Positions 47,501-58,400 of a stretch of DNA of 64,000 nucleotides are shown here, in pieces. Each line of letters opens with the position of its first letter. Positions within the stretch are counted from its first letter, which is position 1. The DNA comes from Symsagittifera roscoffensis (Eukaryota; Xenacoelomorpha; Acoela; Convolutidae), in the NCBI RefSeq assembly GCF_963678635.1, contig NC_087068.1, positions 3,410,001 through 3,474,000 of the forward strand. The letters are read 5' to 3'. The position numbers were made by a program, and so were the translations under genes. Below the pieces are notes generated by a model that was not told where the DNA came from, made no database searches, and was given only the letters and a program-made list of their open reading frames with translations.

Positions 47501-48716
47501 CTCTGAATGCGAAGTCCCTAGTGGGGTCAGTGTTGGCCAACCTATGTGGCAGCCACTATCCATTACACATGGCGATGGTAGAAGTGTCCAGCCAGAGGGT
47601 ATTGACAGACAAAGCCTTCTCAGTGCCCAAGTGTGTAAGACTGGCTCGGATGTCACATCATTCACACAAGCTGTTGAGGAAGATCCGAGGAACAGTGCCG
47701 AAAGAACAAAGGGACGACTTGAGTGAAATCTGGGGTGAAGAACTTCTAGGCTTGGAGAGCGAAAATACAAGTGACCACGAGAGACAAAACGTGATTGGGA
47801 AACCCATGGTAGGTGCTCCAAACTCGGAAGAAGTCGACGTGATACACGAGAAGATGATGGAACTTGAGCCTCTCCTAGAAGCCTCGGGAGAACGCAATCT
47901 TAGGAGCATCGACCTCACACACGGGGATTGTCCATGCCACTGTCTGGCGCAGACAGTGTGGTACCCAGACCGCGCCAATCTCTGCCTGATCTGGGACGTA
48001 GAAGAAATCAGGTCGTTGGGACTACCCGAGAATCAACAAAAAGTGATCATCTTGGTGGTGAGCACAATGCTGGCTCTACGATGGATGGAAGAAAACATAG
48101 CAAAGTATCGGGAATCGAAGACGCCAACAACAGAGTCGATTCACGCGATAGATTACAGCAGGAGACTTGAGTTGTTCGAGACCGCATGCAAGGTATTCGC
48201 CATACCAATGGAGGTCAGACACATATGGAGCCGCTTGAGATTCTTTCCTTGGTTTCGCGCGACGTTAACATCCTGGTTATATGTGGTGACGAAGGATCAC
48301 ATGAGGAAACATCAAAAGGAATATCGACAATTCCAGGCCGAGATAGGACCAGATGCCTTCAAGAGACCTCTGCTGACCCATCGAAATGCGATCAAGACGG
48401 GGTGGAAAAGAGTGGGTAGAGTATCCAGGGACAACACTAGAGCGAGGGAGTCAATACTGGAGGAGGACCAGGCGAAGAATGTAAGCCTGAGTCTTCACAA
48501 TTCCTTCTAATTGACCCGGAAGTCGAAGGTGAAGAGCTTACCGAATCAAGTGAAGAGATTGCAAGAGCAGAGGGAGTGGATGCGATCCTATGACACAGCT
48601 GAAGGCCTGGGAGGAGATTGTCATCAGCTCCGATGACGAAGAGTCACTATTGGAACAGATCACAGTGTCAAGAATATCGGGGTCGGGTACCTCGAGGGCG
48701 AAGAACACGAGGTGAG
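38592..48716 (+). pseudogene. Giant accessory ORF with SGNH hydrolase domains, + copy, broken
   Basis: ATG at 38592 (MADQFW). The start is shared with the minus copy. Domains in order: coiled coil (about 39030-39270), first SGNH domain (39790-40330; GDN at 39816-39821 in place of GDS, GTND near 39963, DGIHFD near 40250), second SGNH-like set (GSDF near 41094, GMND near 41245, DVSH near 41578), then about 1,600 residues of unknown type including a basic KRKR stretch near 45640. Lesions: TAA at 41178, TAA near 41331, a 1,295-bp tandem duplication (40441-43030), TGA near 43172, a stop near 43487, a frameshift near 43950, TGA at 45361, TAG at 45694, frameshifts near 46850 and 47150, TAA at 48508 and a frameshift near 48590. 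The product was never complete in this copy. Confidence 0.9.
40441..43030 (+). repeat. 1,295-bp tandem duplication within the accessory ORF
   Basis: Unit 1 is about 40441-41735 and unit 2 about 41736-43030, each starting GAGGAACAGCCGGACCAAGT. They are almost identical, including the shared nonsense codons (TAA after AACCATATG, and CCAATAATTATTT), so those stops arose before the duplication. The duplication breaks the frame at its junction (41735). Confidence 0.9.
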
Positions 48717-49152
48717 CCGGTGGCTCAAAAGGAAAATTCTAGAGTCTTGAGTCTTGAGAGGGAGGGGGCTTGAGGGTGAACTCGGATGAAATCTGTGTTC
48801 ACGAAAAAGAAATTTTAACAAATAAGATATTGTTATTAATATGCTAGATCTATTATATAAATCAAAATGCTGCATGACAAGTTCCTGATTGAATAGGACA
48901 AAACAAACTTTAAATTATCAGCTTAAAAAGCGAGAATTCATAGGTGCAGGTGTGTGCAGATTTTGATTGCTGTTTGGCGATAGTGTGAAAATTATATATG
49001 GTGGTGAATTTGGGAAGGTAGATAAACTTAAGTCTGCTGCAAACTTCTGTAAATGACCACTGGCACTGTATCTCGAGTGACACTCGGGCTTCTGGGAACT
49101 CACTGACAGAGACAGCACGCAATGAGGACATCGATCTTGAGTCCGGGGAGTA
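48717..49152 (+). other. 3' untranslated region of the + element
   Basis: About 430 bp between the accessory ORF stop and the 3' LTR, with no gene. It is collinear with 51774-51349 of the minus copy. Confidence 0.7.
49141..49152 (+). promoter_or_regulatory. Candidate polypurine tract
   Basis: GTCCGGGGAGTA lies directly before the 3' LTR. The same 12 bases precede the minus-strand LTR (51360-51349). It is purine-rich but not purely purine. Position and conservation are the arguments. Confidence 0.45.
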
Positions 49153-49885
49153 TGTGCCAGTCGGTCATATCTGGAAGTTTGAACTTGAGAGACACGAAAA
49201 TGCGTAATTTTGGAGTGAAGTGTTAATTTTCAAAATTTCGAATGGGGTCTGAGGAGAGATAATAGAAAGAAGAGAGAACAACTATTTGAAACGAACTAGA
49301 GTGAGCCTTCAATGGAAAGGTGGACAGCTTGAGTGTCACAATGGTTCACACAAGAACTCCGATTCTAGAGCCAGAACTTGCTTCTGTTATCAAAACTGAT
49401 TAGTATCAAACTTATCTAGTTATATTATCTAATTCTCGAGTTGCTTGCCAATTTAATTACTCCTTGTGCTCAAGTGCATCAACATGTGAGTCCCTAATTT
49501 AATTTTCTCGAGTGTGTTTTATGATTGTTATGTTGAGATAAGGCGAGTTTTAGGTTGATCCATCTGAAATGGATCAAAGTTCCACTGTCCAATAAAAAGT
49601 AACTTAACGGATTGTTCCGACCCTGTTTTTAACGGCGTTCGTGTATTTTGGGTATTTCGAGACCTAAGTATGGGGACGTTCTTATTTTCTAGAGTGGAGG
49701 GATATTTTGGTAGTAGCCTTTAAGCTGTAACGGGTTCTAGTCTCATGTCGCAAACGAACCGAATTGGCTCCGACCGTTCTTGAGGTAGAAAAACACAAGA
49801 GATAGTGTCCATGACTCTTGAGCCAATGGTTATAGGGCCTATTTCTCTTAAGCCTCATATGTGACTGAAGTAGGCGACTGTTACA
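49153..49885 (+). repeat. 3' LTR of the + element
   Basis: Same TGTGCCAGTCGG start and GACTGTTACA end as the 5' LTR, but a 164-bp internal piece of U3 is deleted after GAATGGGGTCTG. The poly(A) signal AATAAA is retained near 49591. Apart from the deletion the two LTRs are very similar, with scattered substitutions. Confidence 0.85.
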
Positions 49886-49934
49886 TAGTGTTTTTATGGC
49901 GCTCCCGGGTGTTTTTACGACATCATGACTACGG
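49886..49934 (+). repeat. 49-bp leader fragment following the 3' LTR
   Basis: Same as the 49 bp that follow the 5' LTR (24177-24225), including the candidate primer binding site. A 3' LTR should be followed by host DNA, so this is either the remains of a second element in tandem or a product of LTR-LTR recombination. Confidence 0.8.
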
Positions 49935-50171
49935 CTTCGACGTTGACTGTTTCTTTGACTTCTTCGTAGCACACTTTGACCGTTTCTTCAGGACTAAATT
50001 TTTCAAGTTATTTTTCAATTCTGTAGACGGTTCTGATTAGCCTCTCTTCAAGGATCAAGGACGGGTGAGTTTGCTTCGAATCTCGCAAATTTCTGTTGTT
50101 CTTCCTCTTTCTTGTTGATAATAACTTTTTTTACTGGGATAATGAGGATGTCCAATGTTCAACGAGAGTGT
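49935..50171. other. Unassigned sequence between the two elements
   Basis: No recognised element. On the minus strand one frame reads without many stops (fragments such as EEVKETVNVE and FSPEETVKV), so it might be a remnant of a coding sequence, but I cannot name it. Confidence 0.35.
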
Positions 50172-50317
50172 TAGTCTCATGTCGCATCTGAACCGAATTG
50201 GCTCCGACCGCTTGAGGTAGAAAAACACAAGAGATATTGTTCCTGAATCTTGAGCCTATTGTTATAGGGTCTATTTTTCTCTAACCTCATATGTGACTTA
50301 AGTAGGCGACTGTTACA
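50172..50317 (+). repeat. LTR 3'-end fragment, + orientation
   Basis: 146 bp corresponding to the last part of the LTR (compare 49738-49885), ending exactly at the LTR terminus GACTGTTACA. Confidence 0.8.
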
Positions 50318-50443
50318 TTCTGCCAAGAATAAGACAGCTCTACTCTCGTTCGAATTATGTATTGGAAATTGCAAATAGGAATTTCCCGCTGATGTTTTTG
50401 GCTACTTTCCCGCGATTGTAGGTCGATTCTTCTGATCTTATTT
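50318..50443 (-). repeat. LTR U3 fragment, - orientation
   Basis: The stretch matches the middle of U3 (compare 51095-51215 and the + version around 23440-23530), with GACAGCTCTACTCTCG and CTTTCCCGCGATTGT. It sits between the + LTR fragment and the full minus LTR, so the junction is a small head-to-head LTR palindrome. Confidence 0.7.
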
Positions 50444-51348
50444 TGTAACATTCGTCTACTGCAGTCACACATGAGGCTTAAGAAAAATAGGCCCTATAAC
50501 CATTGGCTCAAGAGTCAGGGACACTATCTCTTCTGTTTTTGTACCTCAAATCAGTCGGAGCCAATTCGGTTCGCTTGTGACATGAGACTACGACCCGTGA
50601 CAGCTTAAAGGCTACTACTAAAATATCCCCCCACTCTAGAATTAGAAACGTCCCCATACTTAGGTCTCTAGATACCCAAAATACATGAACGCCGTTAAAA
50701 ACCGGGTTGGAACAATCCGTTAAGTTACTTTTTATTAGACAGTGGAACTTTGATCCATTTCAGATGGATCAACCTAAAACTCGCCTTACCTCAACATAAC
50801 AATTATAAAACACACTCTAGAAATTTAAATTAGTACTCACATTGTAGCACGCTCAAGAACCAGGAAGTAAATAAGTCGGTGAGCAACTCAAGAATCAATA
50901 AAGTAACTAAAATGAGTTTAATGTTAGTCAGTTTTAATAACAAGAACAAGTTTTTACTCTAGACTGTGAGTTCTCGTGAACCATTGGGACACTCCAGCTG
51001 TCCACCTTTCCACCGAAGGTTCACTCTGGTCCAGTTAATAATAGTACTCCAGTCACAACAATCCAGTTCGTGGGAATGCGCTCGTCTCTGTTTTCAGATG
51101 GGACAGCTCTACTCTCGATTATTACTGCTACTGAAATTGCGAATAGCAATTTCCCACTAATTTTTCTAGCAACTTTCCCGCGATTGTCACTCGATCGTTC
51201 TGACTTCTCTTTTCTGATTTTCAGTTATCGCGAGAAAATCGTGCATGACAGGTTCCATTCGAAATTTTGAAAAATTAAATTTCACTCCAAAATTAAGTGC
51301 TTTTTGCTTCTCTCAAGGTCAAACTTCCAAATATGACCGACTGGCACA
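50444..51348 (-). repeat. 3' LTR of the - element
   Basis: 905 bp, read on the minus strand from TGTGCCAGTCGG (51348) to TGTTACA (50444). It is full length, without the U3 deletion of the + element's 3' LTR. It carries the TATA-like TTTTATAATTG and an AATAAA in the same order. Near the 3' end ACGAATGTTACA differs a little from GGCGACTGTTACA. Confidence 0.85.
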
Positions 51349-51774
51349 TACTCCCCGGACTCGAGATCGATGTCCTCATCGCGTGCTGTCTTCTGCCAGT
51401 GAGTCCCAGAAAACCGAGTGTTACTCAAGATACAGTGCCAGTGGTCATTTACAGAAGTTTGCAGCAGACTTAAGCTTATCTACACCCCAAAATTCACAGC
51501 CATGTAAAATTTTCACACTATCGCTGAACAGCAATCAAAATCTGCACACACCTGCACCCTTGAATTCTCGCTTTTCAAGCCAATTTAAAATTTCTTTTGT
51601 CCCATTCAATTAGGAAATTGTCATGCAGCATTTTCGTTTATATAATAGATATAGCATATTAATAACAATATCTTGTTTTGTTAAAATTTCTTTTTCGTGA
51701 ACCCAGGTTTCACCCGGATGCACGCTCAAGCCCCCTTTCACTCTCAAGACTCAAGATCCATTCGAGCCACCTGC
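51349..51774 (-). other. 3' untranslated region of the - element
   Basis: 426 bp between the accessory ORF stop and the LTR. It contains the polypurine-like GTCCGGGGAGTA directly before the LTR and no gene. Confidence 0.7.
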
Positions 51775-54700
51775 TCATCTCGCACTCTTCGCCTTGGAGG
51801 TACTGCACCCTGAAGTACTAGATACGGCAAACTGTCTCAACAGTTCCTCTTCATCATCGGAGCTAATCACAATCTCCTCCCAAGCCTTCAGCTGCTCGTA
51901 GGATCGCATCCATTCTCTTTGCTCTTGCAACCTCTTTGCTTGGTTGGGTAGTGCCTTCACCCTAGATTCCCGGTTCAAACAAAAGGAGTTGTGCAGGCTC
52001 AAGCTCACGTTCTTCGCCAGGTCCTCCTCTAGTATCGATTCCCTCGCCTTGGTATTGTCTCTAGACATTTTACCCACTCTCTTCCATCCTGTCGTGATTG
52101 CATTACGATGGGTTAACAGGGGTCTCTTGAAAGCTTCCGGCCCAATCTCGGCCTGGAACTGTCGATACTCCTTTTGATGTTTTCTCATGTGATCTTTCGT
52201 TGTCATGTACAACCAGGACGTCAGCGTCGCCCGAAAACATGGGAAGTACCTCAAACGGCTCCAGACATGTCTGACTTCCGTTGGTATGGCGAATACCTTG
52301 CACGCAGTCTCAAACAACTCGAGTCTCCTACTGTAGTCTATCGCGTATATTGACTCTGCCGTTGGCGTCCCCGCTTCCCGATACTTTGTTATATTCTCTT
52401 CTATCCATCTCAGAGCCAAGATCGTACTCACTACCAAGATCGTCACCTTCTGTCGGTGATCCGGTAGTCCGATCGACCGGATTTCTTCCATATCCCACAC
52501 CAGGCAAAGGTTCTTGTGATCTGGATACCACACCGTTTGCGCTAAACAGTGGCATGGGCATTCTCCATGGGTGATTTCAATGCTCCTGAGGTTACGCTCC
52601 CCCGAGGCTTCCAAGAGAGGCTCAAGCTCCATCATTTTCTCATGTATCGTGTCGTTATCTTCCAGGTTTGGAGCACTTCCCACAGGTTTTCCGATCACGT
52701 TTTGTCTCTCGTGATCGCTTGTGTTCTCTCTCTCCAACTTCAAAAGTTCTTCTCCCCAGATTTCACTCAAGTCATCTCTCAATTCTTTTGGTACTGTCCC
52801 TCTGATTTTTCTCAACAACTTGTGCGAGTGATGCGATATCCGAGCCAACCTCACGCACTTGGGCACTGAGAAGGCCTTGTCCACCAGTACTCTCTGGCTG
52901 GATGCTTCCACCATCACCATGTGCAGTGGGTAGTGACTTCCGCACAAGTTGGCCATCATTGACCCTATCAGCGATTTCGCGTTCAATGGCAAGCCATAAG
53001 CTTCGCTCATGGGAAATCCCATTTCCGCCTCGAGACCAACCTTCCAGCTCCGGATGTGTTTTTGAGTCACCTGCAACACCCCGGGCCATGATTCTACGCT
53101 CAACGCCGTCACTAAATGATGTTCAGATTCTAGTCTTTCCAGTGACTGCAGACTACACATTCTCGAGAAGAATCTGAGAGCTGTCGCTATATTCACCGTG
53201 GTTCTCGCGTAACACTCCGCTACTATTTGCACTTCACTTTTCTCCCTTTCTGTTATGTCTTCGAACCAAGTGACCAGGTCTTCTTTTTGAAATGACAGTA
53301 TTCTAACGCATGACCGTCCATCGCAGGTGTGCTCTCCGTTTCCACACGTCGAATCCAGACAGCTACCCGGCTCCAATTTCTTTGCTGACCCGGGATTACT
53401 CGTCTTTTCGCCTGGCTCTTGCATCTGAGGTGAAATTAGCTTATGCAGCACACTCAACTTTGCCAGATCTTCATCTTCCGTTGGTGCTAACCTCACTCGC
53501 TCGGTGGTTTCCTCGATCAGACTCGCGTGGGGATGTGGACACCAGGAGGGTCTTAATAGCTTCCATACCACTCCCAAGTTCGTGGTTAACAAGCCATTTC
53601 CATCGCCCATGTTCACTTCAACTCTCTTGTTTGAACGCGGTATGCTCACCACCTCTGGTGTTTTCTCAAGAATCAGGCCCAGGCGCGGCCCCTCTTTTTC
53701 CACCGCGTCTATTTCCATTATTCTTTCTGTCCAAAACTTCAGCAGCTCCGCTACCTCATGGTTCCTGTGGGCGCCTCCAGCTTCCGAGTCTAAGAAGGGG
53801 TTGTAGGCCATTCCCATCACTCCAGACACATATTGGTATTCCCCCTTCTCGCTGAGCCTCGAGTACTGCTTTGCCGAGGCCAGGTTACGTTGAACATCAT
53901 GTTCTTCTTCGAACTTCTTATTATAAAACCTCCGTACCTCGTCTAGCTTCCTATGGTTCTCTAGGGATAGTCTGGAACCCTCTTCCTTTTCTATTCCTGT
54001 GCTCTGATACACGTTCAAGATGACCGTTGAGACTCTTTTTTCCATGGTTTTGCTTACGCTTGCTCTCTGTTGGCATGCCAGGATGGTGCTATCAGACATC
54101 ATCGACATTATCCATCTCAAGAAACACGTGGCATCCTTTCTTCTAGCCAGGCTCAAGCCTGAATTATCCCTGGCTACGTGTTGCATCAGTGCCTGATACA
54201 CATCTAGCTTCTTGCTTCCCAACTTCAGCCTGTCATACGAGGTCAGCGTTTCCAATTCTATCCCCACCAGACTCCAGGTGAACATTAATTGTCCTGCAGT
54301 TCTAAGGAAGGGATTCGCCATTAATGGTGGTGCTGATGAGGGTGTCCTCATTGATTCTTCAGTATGATCCTTCAACAAACTCTGCCAGGACCTCTTCAGA
54401 TGATTTGCCATTTCTATTCTATTAACCTCGGCCTTTTGCTGGGTGGCCCAATTGCGTCGCTTGCGAGCTACTCCACTGTCCAACTTCTTCCAGCAGTCCT
54501 CCATTTCTTTCAATGTTTCAAGGGCCACCCACCACGTCCTGGAGGTGTTCCTCGTCTTGTTCCTCTCCAATGGATCACTTGTCACTCGCTTGCCCGTGGT
54601 CTGGTGTGCCTTCGAGATCCATTCTTTGCCGACATCTACTTCCCATGTCTGTCCGTTCGTTGAACCTCTCTTCACGTTTACCTTCTGAGGCTTGAAGTCT

Positions 54701-55440
54701 TCCTCCGATGTCGAACTGGTGGAAACCTCTATTTCCCTCTCTACTTCAAGTGGTCTTCTGAGCTCCGAGCTGCTCTTGTATGCCGCCGTCTTGCATCGAG
54801 CCAAAATCATGGGCGCCGTCTCTCTCAAGTTTCCTTCCGAAACAGCATCCACTGAAGGACTACCCAATCCTTCCACTTCTCTCTTCCTCTTGCGAGTCTT
54901 CACATCTCTACTTGAGGGTGTTGTGGCTACCATCACTGATTCGACCTCTCCATCCACTCCTTCCAACTCTTGCCTCCCCCCTGCTCGAGCCTTAAGGATA
55001 TTAGTACTTTTAATCATATTACTAGTCCCAACCTTATCCCTTTTTATATCATCAACCATTTTATCTACAGTTTTTTGTCTCCGAGTAGAGCTGTCCTCAC
55101 ATTTTTCTTCTCTAGTCTTCGATCGTGAATTCCTCAGCTCTACCAGCTTGCTCAGTAGCTCTTTTCTCGCCTTCTCATCCAGGCCCGTTCCTATCAGAAG
55201 CGGTTCTCCAAATCTTACGACTGTGTCCCACAGTTCCTCCTTGAATTTGTCCAGCGTCGTCTCGCTGCCCACTTCTTGATTGAATTCTTCCAAGAACTCC
55301 GGCCAAGCATCGTCCTTCAGGGATCCCAGGAATACGTCCCTGTTCCCTTCGAAAGTGTTCTTTTCCCTTTCCTCCGAGCTCAAGAGTATCATCCCCATAT
55401 TGAAGGTCTCACTTGCCAATGGCAATTCCAGTTTCATCCA
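51775..55440 (-). CDS. Giant accessory ORF, C-terminal part (- copy)
   Basis: The open frame runs from about 55509 to the TGA at 51775 (up to 1,244 codons). Likeness to the + copy begins near 55440 (ELPLASETFNMG), so the first ~25 codons of the open frame are out-of-frame sequence. A deletion of about 65 codons and a frame change separate it from the N-terminal part; the + copy shows that both parts belong to one protein. Features: basic KTRKRKRE stretch that could be a nuclear localisation signal, a cysteine/histidine group GEHTCDGRSC, another GECPCHCLAQ, and an acidic, serine-rich C-terminus (ISSDDEEELL). No known domain recognised. No signal peptide or clear transmembrane anchor. Confidence 0.8.
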   Translation of the reverse strand, partial: WMKLELPLASETFNMGMILLSSEEREKNTFEGNRDVFLGSLKDDAWPEFLEEFNQEVGSETTLDKFKEELWDTVVRFGEPLLIGTGLDEKARKELLSKLVELRNSRSKTREEKCEDSSTRRQKTVDKMVDDIKRDKVGTSNMIKSTNILKARAGGRQELEGVDGEVESVMVATTPSSRDVKTRKRKREVEGLGSPSVDAVSEGNLRETAPMILARCKTAAYKSSSELRRPLEVEREIEVSTSSTSEEDFKPQKVNVKRGSTNGQTWEVDVGKEWISKAHQTTGKRVTSDPLERNKTRNTSRTWWVALETLKEMEDCWKKLDSGVARKRRNWATQQKAEVNRIEMANHLKRSWQSLLKDHTEESMRTPSSAPPLMANPFLRTAGQLMFTWSLVGIELETLTSYDRLKLGSKKLDVYQALMQHVARDNSGLSLARRKDATCFLRWIMSMMSDSTILACQQRASVSKTMEKRVSTVILNVYQSTGIEKEEGSRLSLENHRKLDEVRRFYNKKFEEEHDVQRNLASAKQYSRLSEKGEYQYVSGVMGMAYNPFLDSEAGGAHRNHEVAELLKFWTERIMEIDAVEKEGPRLGLILEKTPEVVSIPRSNKRVEVNMGDGNGLLTTNLGVVWKLLRPSWCPHPHASLIEETTERVRLAPTEDEDLAKLSVLHKLISPQMQEPGEKTSNPGSAKKLEPGSCLDSTCGNGEHTCDGRSCVRILSFQKEDLVTWFEDITEREKSEVQIVAECYARTTVNIATALRFFSRMCSLQSLERLESEHHLVTALSVESWPGVLQVTQKHIRSWKVGLEAEMGFPMSEAYGLPLNAKSLIGSMMANLCGSHYPLHMVMVEASSQRVLVDKAFSVPKCVRLARISHHSHKLLRKIRGTVPKELRDDLSEIWGEELLKLERENTSDHERQNVIGKPVGSAPNLEDNDTIHEKMMELEPLLEASGERNLRSIEITHGECPCHCLAQTVWYPDHKNLCLVWDMEEIRSIGLPDHRQKVTILVVSTILALRWIEENITKYREAGTPTAESIYAIDYSRRLELFETACKVFAIPTEVRHVWSRLRYFPCFRATLTSWLYMTTKDHMRKHQKEYRQFQAEIGPEAFKRPLLTHRNAITTGWKRVGKMSRDNTKARESILEEDLAKNVSLSLHNSFCLNRESRVKALPNQAKRLQEQREWMRSYEQLKAWEEIVISSDDEEELLRQFAVSSTSGCSTSKAKSAR

Positions 55441-58400
55441 TACTCTCTTCTTCTGACTCATGTCTCCTTCTCTCGAGAATTTTCTTAAATCGGTCCTCGA
55501 CGGGTCCACTCCTCTTGTCTCCAGGCGTGTCCACTGACAGTGGTGATGGTGTCGTAGGATCCAGCTTTTTGTATTCCGTCAGTGCTACATGCAGTTGACC
55601 TGCTGCATCTAGTTCTGTTCCCTCCTGTCTCATTTCCACCTGTTCCAAGCCATAGGGTGCCTTATATTTTCTCGTGGCAAATTTCATGTCGTCCACCAAT
55701 GCGATGTGCCCCTCCATCACGATCATCCTGCCATCATCCCATATGGGTAGCATGTTCTCAAGTCCCTCCTTCTCTAGAGTTCTCAAGACCTTCCGCACCT
55801 CATATCCGGGGGGCTGCGAACCTCTACTCTTTTTCGCTTGCGTCGTCCACGAATTTACCTTCGTCTCGCTGGTATGGAAGTAGACCGCCGCCGTGTAGCC
55901 GATGAACAGGGGGTCCCAGCCATCCGTGAAATGCTTCTGTATTTCCTCCGTCGTCATCTTCGCCATTATGGAGGGAAATACCAAGGGACTGTTCATTCCC
56001 AAGGTCATCCTCCTGACTATCGGGAACTCAGGCATGGTGGCTGGGAGGATTTCTTTCTCCATTATGGCCTCCAGCTCCCTCTTAACTAGTGCAAAGCACT
56101 CCTTCCAGGCGGGGATTCTCAAGACTTCTCGTCCGTCGGCCGTCAATGGGTTCAAGTTCCAAAACTTGGGATACATTTCAATGGGGCCCTCTCGCTTGCC
56201 TCCCATTCTACATTGCATTTGTCCCCTGAAGTTGCACACTATCAGCTCGGCATCTTTCACTTTTCCAAAGAGTACCGTGTTGCTCATACGCGCTCTGAGC
56301 ACCTCTTGTTGACACCAATTTAGCGCCGTCCCATCCAGTATACTGATGAGACTCAAGTGCGTCACCGAGTGACGATACGTTGTCACCAGGGGATCTGGGA
56401 ACGCGTACGTCACTGCTGGACCATAAATGCAGGTCACCACCTCCTCTAGACCCCGGATTATCCCCATTGGGTCCGACCTTATTGCCAGGCATAGGTCCGT
56501 CAACAGAGGCATCCCTCTGTTCGCCTTCTTCCATTCTTCTCTCGAAGTTGGATTCTCATCTTCACCCGTCATGTGCCGATTTTGCATCATGAGGTATTGC
56601 ACTAGCAACGTCTTCAACCCTGCGGCACACTTGTAGGAGCTGGTTTCAATGCTCGTGTGGACTCTCCCCATAGACAGAGGCTCTCCATATTCCATTAATC
56701 GATGAAACGACACCAATTCCCCATGGGTCAAGAGTACTAGTGCCAGGTACCCATCAACTCGAAGTGTCTCCACTCCTCGACTAAACATGTATGCTGGGCC
56801 CATGTTGAACAAGTATCTGGGGTAGACCAAATACAGGGCCAAGAGCAGGCTGATGGGCATGCCCTGTATCTCCTGCACGAAGGCTCCAAAGATAGTCGCC
56901 GTGGTACCGAATATTCCTGCCAAGAATTCCTTCTCCCAGCAAGGACTCAAGAACTTGAGAATCTCGTAATCCCTCCTAGCCTTCAATTCGCCTTTGGCGT
57001 GCTCTCTCCAGAACCCTCCAATCGTCACTTCATTGGGGGCCGAGACAAATCTAGCAACCGTCATGTCTCTTGTTTCGGCCAGCTCCAGTTGTTTCTCCAG
57101 AAAACTCCAGACTTGTTTCACGAGGGGTGGTGCTTCCTCCCTCGTCTTGTTCTTGGCGTTCTCCAGCCTTGGTGTCAAAAATGGCCACCAGCCATTCTCT
57201 TGAGTCAAACGATATTTCATCGATTCCAATTGCTTTTCCGTCTCGGCCACATTTCTTCTCTCGTTACTGGGACCTCTAGACTTGCTGGTGGAGTTTGTGA
57301 TCTTCACATCCATACTCCGAAACCACAAGCTGGCCGTTAATTTGCTTATCGCCAGGTGATCGTCCCCGATGACTGGGCTGAACTTGAGTTGCCTGGCAAA
57401 GTTCGATATCTCTAGCAAGAGCACCTCGTCTAATACGATCAGGATGTCGGCTAGTCCATAAAAGCCCCTCAGTGCATGAGATATGTCCGCCCATGCCGCC
57501 GCCAATTCTGACTTGCGAAGCCTCAGGTTCGATGGCTCCAACTCCCGATTGGGGGCTGCCATTAGAATCCGCCATTCATTCCCTTCTGCTATCAGGATCA
57601 AGACCGCGTACACGAACTGTAGGGCGGGTGGCATACTCGCGTATCCAGGGGATGTGGTAAACACCACCTTCGTCTTGGACCCAAATCTCGAGACAACACT
57701 CTCTTGCACTTCATTCATCGCCGCAAACGATGCCTGAATGGCTTCCCATATCTTCCTCGATGTCGGAATTTCATCGCCCTTTAGTTGCTCAAGAAGTCCC
57801 ATCGCGTGCAGGTGATCATTCATTCCTGCAAACAATAGCAGCTCAGGTTCACAGGGCATCTCCGACTTTATTGCCACCACCAGAGTTAACATCTGATTTA
57901 ATTCAGCTCCTGGCAAAGAGTATATCAGAGTTTCCGGCCAGAACAACTTGGGAGACGTTCCTTCGAAGTCTGATCCCGCCACAATGACTACTCTCGCAGC
58001 AGCTGGATCTGCTCTATCATAAACTGCCAGGGTTTTGGCCAGCTGGGTACTCCCACAGGGCTTCCCGTACCTGGGATCTTCCGCCAATTTCGAGCCTTCG
58101 TAAGCGGCATCTGGCAATCCCGTTCCCCCCGGATTGAGCAGCTTGTCTACCACCTTCAACTGTGCCGGGGTCGCCAACCTGATCCTGGCGATGCTCGTTC
58201 GGTGTTTGGGAGGTTCTGCTATGGGTCCAGGACTCCCCAACAGCTTGAGAGGTCTGTAATTGATGGGTCCCATGATCGCTTTTGTGGGAATTCCAGTCAG
58301 ATCCACGGTCTCCATCAATTTCGTTCTCGAGAAGTGCGCCTCATGAGCTTTCAACCAGTCCACGCAGTGATGCCTGTTTAAATCCTCGTGCGACACTCGT

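Larger units (their letters stand above)
23280..49885 (+). mobile_element. Giant Ty3/gypsy-like LTR retrotransposon, + copy
   Basis: Two long terminal repeats (23280-24176 and 49153-49885) enclose a leader, gag (duplicated), protease, RT, RNase H, integrase, a macro-like domain and a giant accessory ORF. The RT-RNase H-integrase order and the motifs fit Ty3/gypsy. Total length is 26.6 kb; removing two internal tandem duplications (2.80 and 1.30 kb) leaves about 22.5 kb, far above the usual 5-10 kb. Every ORF carries stops or frameshifts, so this copy is not autonomous. I see no matching target duplication (AGCCC before, TAGTG after). The 3' LTR is followed by 49 bp of leader sequence, which suggests recombination. 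Confidence 0.85.

Noticed and set aside
38592-48716. Accessory ORF as an envelope glycoprotein
   Set aside because: It is in the env position, but I see no signal peptide, no cleavage site between surface and transmembrane parts, and no clear membrane anchor. The recognisable parts are a coiled coil and SGNH domains.
23280-49885. Target site duplication for the + element
   Set aside because: The bases before 23280 (AGCCC) and after 49885 (TAGTG) differ; leader sequence follows the 3' LTR, so the original right border is not preserved.
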